Assembly (NCBI RefSeq): GCF_022230885.1
Contig: NZ_JAKGCT010000005.1
Coordinates: 372,001-436,000, forward strand
Length of the DNA stretch: 64,000 nucleotides
Source: Paenalcaligenes niemegkensis
GTDB lineage: Bacteria > Pseudomonadota > Gammaproteobacteria > Burkholderiales > Burkholderiaceae_B
Direction of reading: 5' to 3'
Position 1 is the stretch's first letter. Each line of letters opens with the position of its first letter. Shown here one piece after another: positions 57,950 through 64,000 of this stretch. Made by a program: the position numbers and the translations under genes. Under the pieces are notes generated by a model that searched no databases, was not told the DNA's origin, and saw nothing but the letters and a program-made list of their open reading frames with translations.

Positions 57950-59227
57950 ATGACATTGCTTATCTTTATCGGCTCGTTGCTGGGCGCCATGGCGGTGGGT
58001 GTGCCTGTGGCTTTTGCCCTGATGTTTTGCGCAGTGATGCTGATGTTGCACCTGGACATGTATAACGCGCAAATTGTGGCGCAAAACATGATTTCCGGCG
58101 CAGATACCTTCACTCTTTTGGCCATTCCGTTTTTCCTTCTGGCCGGCGAGCTGATGAACTCGGGCGGCCTGTCCAAACGTATTATCAGCTTTGCTCTGGC
58201 GTGTGTCGGACACATCAAAGGTGGACTGGGGATAGTGGCTATTCTGGCTGCGGTCATCATGGCCAGCCTGTCGGGTTCAGCTGCTGCCGATACAGCAGCT
58301 CTGGCGGCGATTTTGGTTCCCATGATGCGCGATGCGGGCTATAACCTGCCACGCTCTGCCGGGCTGATGGCGGCCGGAGGCGTGATTGCTCCGGTTATTC
58401 CGCCATCCATGGCTTTCATTATTTTTGGTGTGGCCGCGAACGTCTCGATTTCCCGCTTGTTCATGGCGGGTATTGCTCCGGGTTTGCTGATGGCCTTTAC
58501 GCTCGTGGCTACCTGGATGTTCGTGAATCGAAAATCCACGGTTGCTACGTTGCCCAAACGCTCGGCAGCCTATCGCCTGAAGGCAACAGGGCAGGCGGCG
58601 TGGGCGCTGGGAATGCCCGTGATCGTGCTTGGCGGTATTCGCTTCGGCATTGTCACGCCAACAGAGGCCGCGGTGGTAGCCGTAGTGTATGCCTGGTTTG
58701 TCGGCACCTTTGTATACCGTGAACTTACCGTCAAGGACCTTTATTCCGTTATCTTGCGGGCCGCGCATACCACGTCAATCGTGATGTTCCTGGTCGCCGC
58801 AGCACTGGTTTCCGCTTGGTTAATCACGGCCGCCAACATACCTGCCGAGCTGGGGAATATTCTTGAACCACTGATCGAGCACCCCAAACTGTTGATGCTG
58901 GCCATGATGGTGCTGATTTTTGTGATCGGCACGGCACTTGACCTTACTCCTACTATTCTGATTCTTACGCCGGTATTGCTGCCGGTGGTGAAAATGGCAG
59001 GCATAGACCCGGTTTACTTCGGCGTGATGTTTGTCATGAATACGTGTATTAGCCTTTTGACACCGCCCGTAGGCGTGGTGTTGAACGTCGCCAGCGGGGT
59101 AGCCAGAGTTCCGCTCGGGCAGGTGGTGGTTGGGGTTTCCCCTTTCTTGCTGGCGTATTTTGTGTTGCTGATGTTGTTTGTTGCGGTGCCTGAACTCATT
59201 ACCGTACCCATGCAGTGGTTGTATTGA
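57950..59227 (+). CDS. dctM: TRAP transporter large permease (DctM)
   Basis: 425 aa, about twelve helices, with GSAAADTAALAAILVPMMRDAGYNLPRSAGLMAAGGVIAPVIPPSMAFIIFG and the PTEAAVVAV motif. Normal length. Partner of the DctQ upstream and the DctP downstream; a second TRAP system distinct from that at 3673-6526. Confidence 0.9.
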   Translation: MTLLIFIGSLLGAMAVGVPVAFALMFCAVMLMLHLDMYNAQIVAQNMISGADTFTLLAIPFFLLAGELMNSGGLSKRIISFALACVGHIKGGLGIVAILAAVIMASLSGSAAADTAALAAILVPMMRDAGYNLPRSAGLMAAGGVIAPVIPPSMAFIIFGVAANVSISRLFMAGIAPGLLMAFTLVATWMFVNRKSTVATLPKRSAAYRLKATGQAAWALGMPVIVLGGIRFGIVTPTEAAVVAVVYAWFVGTFVYRELTVKDLYSVILRAAHTTSIVMFLVAAALVSAWLITAANIPAELGNILEPLIEHPKLLMLAMMVLIFVIGTALDLTPTILILTPVLLPVVKMAGIDPVYFGVMFVMNTCISLLTPPVGVVLNVASGVARVPLGQVVVGVSPFLLAYFVLLMLFVAVPELITVPMQWLY

Positions 59228-59264
59228 GATCAGCCTTTTGCTTGAAGAATGCTTGAAAAACGTT

Positions 59265-59280
59265 AGCCCCTGCAGGGGCT
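59265..59280. promoter_or_regulatory. Intercistronic hairpin between dctM and dctP
   Basis: AGCCCCTGCAGGGGCT is a perfect 16-base palindrome in the 82-base gap. There is no T-run. Such hairpins often stabilise the 3' segment of the mRNA so that the binding protein is made in excess; that role is inferred. Confidence 0.5.
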
Positions 59281-59309
59281 GACACCTAAAACATAATGAG
59301 AGGTGACAA

Positions 59310-60314
59310 ATGAAAAAGTTCATGATGACTTGCGTGGTGGCATCCCTGGGTTTAACGGTGGCCTTGCCAGCAAGCGCCGAGTTCAAGACTCGAAATATAC
59401 GGATATCAAATGGTCTTAGTTCTGATCACCCGGTTGGTGACGGCGTTAAGGCGTTCAACAGCTGCCTGCAAGAGAAATCCGACGGCAAGATGAAGCTCAC
59501 TGCTTACTGGAGTGAATCGCTGGGCAGTGATATTCAGGCCACACAGGCCCTGCGATCTGGCACTCAGGAGGCGGTTATTACTTCCTCATCGCCATTGGTC
59601 GGCCTGGTTCCGGCCCTGGGGGTATTTGACCTGCCGTTTTTGTTTGCCAACGAGCAAGAGGCTGACCAGGTGGTTGATGGTGCTTTCGGCGAGGTGATAA
59701 ATGGCAAGCTCGAAGAGCAAGGGCTGGTTAATCTTGCCTTTTGGGAGAACGGATTCAGACAACTGACCAACTCCAAACGTCCTGTAGAGAAGTGGGAAGA
59801 CTTCAAGGGGATTAAGGTTCGCGTGATGCAGAACAATATCTTCCTGGATACTTTTAACAATTTAGGCGCAAATCCGACCCCGATGGCCTTTGGTGAAATA
59901 TTTTCCGCCTTGGAAACCGGGGCGATTGATGCCCAGGAAAATCCTTTTGTCACTATTGATGCCTCCAAGTTCTATGAGGTTCAAAAGTATGTGTCGGTAA
60001 CCAACCATGCTTACACACCTTTTCTGGTGCTGTATTCCAAGCGCATATTTGATACCTATTCTGATGAGGAAAAAGCCGCACTGCAAGAATGCGCCGTGGT
60101 TGGCCGCGACGAGCAGCGTAAAGCGATTCGAACCTTAACCGCCCAGTCCATTGAGACAATCAAGGCTGCAGGGGTAGAAGTGAACGAGCTGTCAGCCGAC
60201 GAGCAACAGCGTATTCGCGAAAAATCCCAACCTATTTACGATAAGCACCAGGACGATGTAGGCGTTGATGTGGTCGAACAAGTGCAAAAGCAATTGAGCG
60301 AGATACGCGGCTAA
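59310..60314 (+). CDS. dctP: TRAP transporter substrate-binding protein (DctP)
   Basis: 334 aa with signal peptide MKKFMMTCVVASLGLTVALPASA, then NIRISNGLSSDHPVGDGVKAF. The ligand-arginine strand FKGIKVRVMQNNIFLDTFNNLGANPTPMAFGEIFSALETGAIDAQENPF marks a C4-dicarboxylate/sugar-acid DctP. It is the periplasmic receptor of the second TRAP system; neighbours suggest an aldonate. Confidence 0.9.
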   Translation: MKKFMMTCVVASLGLTVALPASAEFKTRNIRISNGLSSDHPVGDGVKAFNSCLQEKSDGKMKLTAYWSESLGSDIQATQALRSGTQEAVITSSSPLVGLVPALGVFDLPFLFANEQEADQVVDGAFGEVINGKLEEQGLVNLAFWENGFRQLTNSKRPVEKWEDFKGIKVRVMQNNIFLDTFNNLGANPTPMAFGEIFSALETGAIDAQENPFVTIDASKFYEVQKYVSVTNHAYTPFLVLYSKRIFDTYSDEEKAALQECAVVGRDEQRKAIRTLTAQSIETIKAAGVEVNELSADEQQRIREKSQPIYDKHQDDVGVDVVEQVQKQLSEIRG

Positions 60315-60463
60315 GTCCGTCAGCAAGAGTACGTACATAATTAATTAGGTCCTAAGTCGTCAAGCCGTTAGATCTATAGTCAGAGCACGTATTTAATGTG
60401 ATGGATTGTTAGGTCTATCGGCAAAAAGACGGATACAACGAAATGAGTCAACAGGAGCCAATA

Positions 60464-61197
<734 letters not shown>

Positions 61198-61303
61198 GCC
61201 CATTTAATCTGGCCTGCCTTGATTTAGGTGGGCCAAGCCAAACAAAGAAAATTTGATTTGATCCTGAGTCATCTTCTTTAGAGTTAAAAATACGGAGTTA
61301 GCG

Positions 61304-62149
61304 ATGAAACTTGTGAGGTATGGCGAAGTTGGCCACGAAAAACCAGGGTTGCTTGATTCGAATGGCAGGATCCGAGACTTATCACACCACATTTGCGACC
61401 TCAAGGAAGACGCATTAAGCGCCAGCAAGCTAAAGCAGCTCGATCATCTCGATATGGACGCTTTACCGCTGGTTGAAGGCGAGCCTCGCTTGGGCGCGTG
61501 TGTAGGGCATGTGGGCAAGTTCATCTGCATAGGTCTTAATTATTCAGATCATGCTGCAGAAACGGGGGCGGTTGTTCCTCCCGAGCCCATTATCTTCATG
61601 AAAGCCAGTTCGGCCATCATCGGGCCTAATGATGATGTCCTGATTCCGCGCAACTCAACGAAGACAGACTGGGAGGTCGAGTTGGGTGTGGTTATCGGAG
61701 ATCGCGCTAAGTATGTGTCTGAAGCGGATGCATTGAAGTATGTGGCCGGGTATTGCACCATTAATGATCTCAGCGAACGTGAGTTTCAAATGGAACGCGC
61801 CGGACAATGGACTAAAGGCAAGTCCTGTGACACATTCGGCCCGATCGGCCCCTGGCTGGTCACCAAGGATGAAATCGATGATCCGCAAAATCTGGGCATG
61901 TGGCTAAAGGTGAATGGGCAGAGCATGCAAGATGGCTCGACCAGCACCATGGTCTTTGGTGTGGCGAAGCTGGTGTCTTATTTAAGCCAGTTTATGAGTC
62001 TGGAGCCCGGAGACATCATTTCTACTGGAACCCCTCCAGGAGTCGGCCTGGGCATGAAGCCGCCCGTATTCTTAAAACCGGGAGATGTAATAGAGCTGGG
62101 GATCGAGGGCTTAGGTAATCAGCGTCAGCAGGTTCGTGCTGATAACTAG
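61304..62149 (+). CDS. Fumarylacetoacetate hydrolase family (2,4-diketo-3-deoxy acid hydrolase-like)
   Basis: 281 aa: KFICIGLNYSDHAAETGAVVPPEPIIFMKASSAIIGPNDDVLIPRNSTKTDWEVELGVVIG, with the metal-binding Glu positions, and DIISTGTPPGVGLGMKPPVFLKPGDVIELGIEGLGNQRQ. This matches bacterial 2,4-diketo-3-deoxy-L-fuconate hydrolases, which split the diketo acid into pyruvate and a 2-hydroxy acid. Preceding SDR and upstream GlcD-type oxidase complete a plausible route. Confidence 0.86.
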   Translation: MKLVRYGEVGHEKPGLLDSNGRIRDLSHHICDLKEDALSASKLKQLDHLDMDALPLVEGEPRLGACVGHVGKFICIGLNYSDHAAETGAVVPPEPIIFMKASSAIIGPNDDVLIPRNSTKTDWEVELGVVIGDRAKYVSEADALKYVAGYCTINDLSEREFQMERAGQWTKGKSCDTFGPIGPWLVTKDEIDDPQNLGMWLKVNGQSMQDGSTSTMVFGVAKLVSYLSQFMSLEPGDIISTGTPPGVGLGMKPPVFLKPGDVIELGIEGLGNQRQQVRADN

Positions 62150-62592
62150 ACACCATGTCCACGTCTTGGTCGCTCTTCTGCGCATGATGTGTGGAAGAGC
62201 GGGCATGCAGAGATACGTTTATCAACGAAAGGCTGCTCTATATATAAAGCATGCATAAGGTTGCGGTATTAGTATCGGCTTTCAGTTTGGACTTTTAGGG
62301 TTATTGGCTTCTTCGGTGGCCAAATCATTTTATGCGGTGATGAAAACTAAAGGGCCATCAGATCAAGGGCTTAGCTGTCTTGTTTTTGAGCTGCTCATTT
62401 AAACCGTAAATAAAAGCCGTAAAAGGCTTGCCAAGGCCGAATTAGGGGTGCTATAGTTCGTCTTCTTCGCAGCAACCAATTCGGGTTTACCCTTATTAAC
62501 CGCCACGAAGCGCTCAACGCATTAGCTGTACCGATTCCCGCTTAGCCCAAAGGGCAGCTTCAAATCATCACAGTGTTTTTGCAATGAGTGGC
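62150..62592. other. Non-coding region before the rRNA promoters
   Basis: No credible gene. CGCTCTTC at 62171 and GAAGAGCG near 62193 form an 8-bp hairpin shortly after the FAH stop that may end its transcript. Downstream, AACGGCAC-TTCG-GTGCC...GTT (about 62594-62616) forms a UUCG-loop hairpin just before the first rRNA promoter. Confidence 0.5.
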
Positions 62593-62625
62593 AACGGCAC
62601 TTCGGTGCCAGCCGTTAACTTTTAG

Positions 62626-62655
62626 TTGACAGCCAACAAAAAGCAGTGTTATAGT
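62626..62655 (+). promoter_or_regulatory. rRNA promoter, distal
   Basis: TTGACA at 62626-62631 and TATAGT at 62650-62655 with an 18-base spacer. About 640 bases upstream of 16S; the first of two tandem candidates. Confidence 0.6.
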
Positions 62656-62960
62656 TTACTGCTTCGCTACTGCAGCGGCTTTTGTGAAAACGAAAGCAGG
62701 CCATAGCCAGAAGCGAAAGAGAAGCAGGAAACTAAGTAGTAAGCAAGTAGCAAACAAGTGGGAAAACGGCAGCGCAGTTATTGCCGGGCAGGTAGCAGTA
62801 CAGCAGGGACGTAAACCTCAATGTTTAACGGTCGTGTTTAAGGTGCCAGGAAGTACGGTGCTGACACGGCGTTTAAGTATTTAGGTTTACGAGAGATCGA
62901 GGCAGGTGGGTTAGGCGGTATGTTGAAAGTGTTTTAGTTTTACTTCTTCCAACAAATTGC

Positions 62961-62989
62961 TTGACAAACAAATTTAGATGCTTCATAAT
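62961..62989 (+). promoter_or_regulatory. rRNA promoter, proximal
   Basis: TTGACA at 62961-62966 and CATAAT at 62984-62989, spacer 17 bases, preceded by an AT-rich stretch fit for an UP element. Likely the main start, about 310 bases before mature 16S. Confidence 0.75.
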
Positions 62990-63095
62990 CTCGTTTCTCT
63001 GGTTGCGGTGCACCACTTCGGTGGGCCGGCAGGCAGTGCAGAATAACGCAGTACAGGCAGTATGGATGTTGATTGTGACCAATTGATGTCGACCC

Positions 63096-63130
63096 GTTCT
63101 TTAAAAATTTAACAGCCGATAAGTGTGGGC
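63096..63130 (+). promoter_or_regulatory. rRNA leader boxA-type antitermination site
   Basis: GTTCTTTAAAAATTTAACAG followed by CCGATAAGTGTGGGC matches the conserved rRNA leader of Burkholderiales, including the boxA core where NusB/NusE bind to prevent Rho termination. Confidence 0.7.
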
Positions 63131-63296
63131 GCTTGGAATGAGTGAGCCAATCTTCTCACGAAGATTCGCCACAAAGTTAAAATCAAGTGCTCACATAAAG
63201 AAGTTTTTAGTATTGCCTTGTGCATACACTGAAGATTTCTTTGAGTACACTCCGCTGAGTCCTATTTATAGGGCGAAGCAAACGAAAACAGAGATT

Positions 63297-64000
<704 letters not shown>

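Noticed and set aside
62505..62527. CGCTCAACGCATTAGC as another repeat fragment
   Set aside because: Only a short match to the right linker, with no adjoining conserved sequence or stems.
62684..62884. 66-aa basic ORF between the rRNA promoters
   Set aside because: It lies in the rRNA leader region, has no ribosome site and has biased Lys/Arg composition from the AT/purine-rich leader.

Overview
The window looks like chromosome of an Alcaligenaceae-type betaproteobacterium (order Burkholderiales). The first ~700 bases of a 16S rRNA gene at the right edge, its boxA-type leader, and the wealth of TRAP, Tct-type and ABC solute importers paired with small catabolic operons all fit this family. 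I cannot fix the genus without a database. The content is ordinary chromosomal: many small substrate-specific catabolic units, each with its own regulator and transporter. There is no phage, plasmid backbone, CRISPR array or transposase.

Layout. 1-1798: end of a tandem glycosyltransferase gene. 1807-10262: asparaginase and a GntR regulator, divergent from a TRAP transporter / 50-aa ORF / DUF1989 / M24 'pita-bread' / triple-RidA operon, probably for a nitrogen-rich amidine or amide compound. 10583-11620 and 22952-24012: two separate Wzz-like chain-length genes. 11823-17783: leftward operon of a cupin dioxygenase, two SDRs, a TctCBA transporter and an IclR regulator. 18498-22687: DUF2817 zinc peptidase divergent from a polar amino-acid ABC importer. 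24227-32813: TetR regulator divergent from a short-chain fatty acid / acetoacetate operon (AtoE, acetoacetyl-CoA synthetase, SCP2-thiolase, DUF35 protein, thiolase, MaoC protein, MFS). 33122-35207: ChaA-type antiporter and a VOC protein. 35334-46203: molybdenum-hydroxylase catabolic locus (MobA, XdhC, AraC, MFS, enoyl-CoA hydratase, acyl-CoA ligase, CoxS, CoxM and a CoxL-CoxG fusion). 46900-51248: BrnQ carrier, dienelactone hydrolase, 2-hydroxyacid dehydrogenase, methyltransferase. 51267-62149: sugar-acid catabolic region (IlvD/Edd dehydratase, two NAD(P) dehydrogenases, GlcD-type oxidase, FadR-type regulator, TRAP transporter, SDR, FAH-family hydrolase). 62150-64000: rRNA promoter region and 5' part of 16S rRNA.

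The most striking non-genic signal is a family of seven ~185-190-bp structured repeats (R1-R7), all between transcription units. Each has a conserved core and conserved linkers plus two long stems, outer ~20-28 bp and inner 19 bp. The stem sequence differs from copy to copy, but both arms change together, so pairing is kept. I do not recognise this element. Neighbouring copies have the most similar stems.

A caution for every reader: 17 genes carry a total of 20 apparent single-base frameshifts, nearly all in mononucleotide runs. Adding or removing one base per site restores full-length family members in every case. Homopolymer sequencing error is the simplest explanation, so these genes are given here over their full corrected extent.
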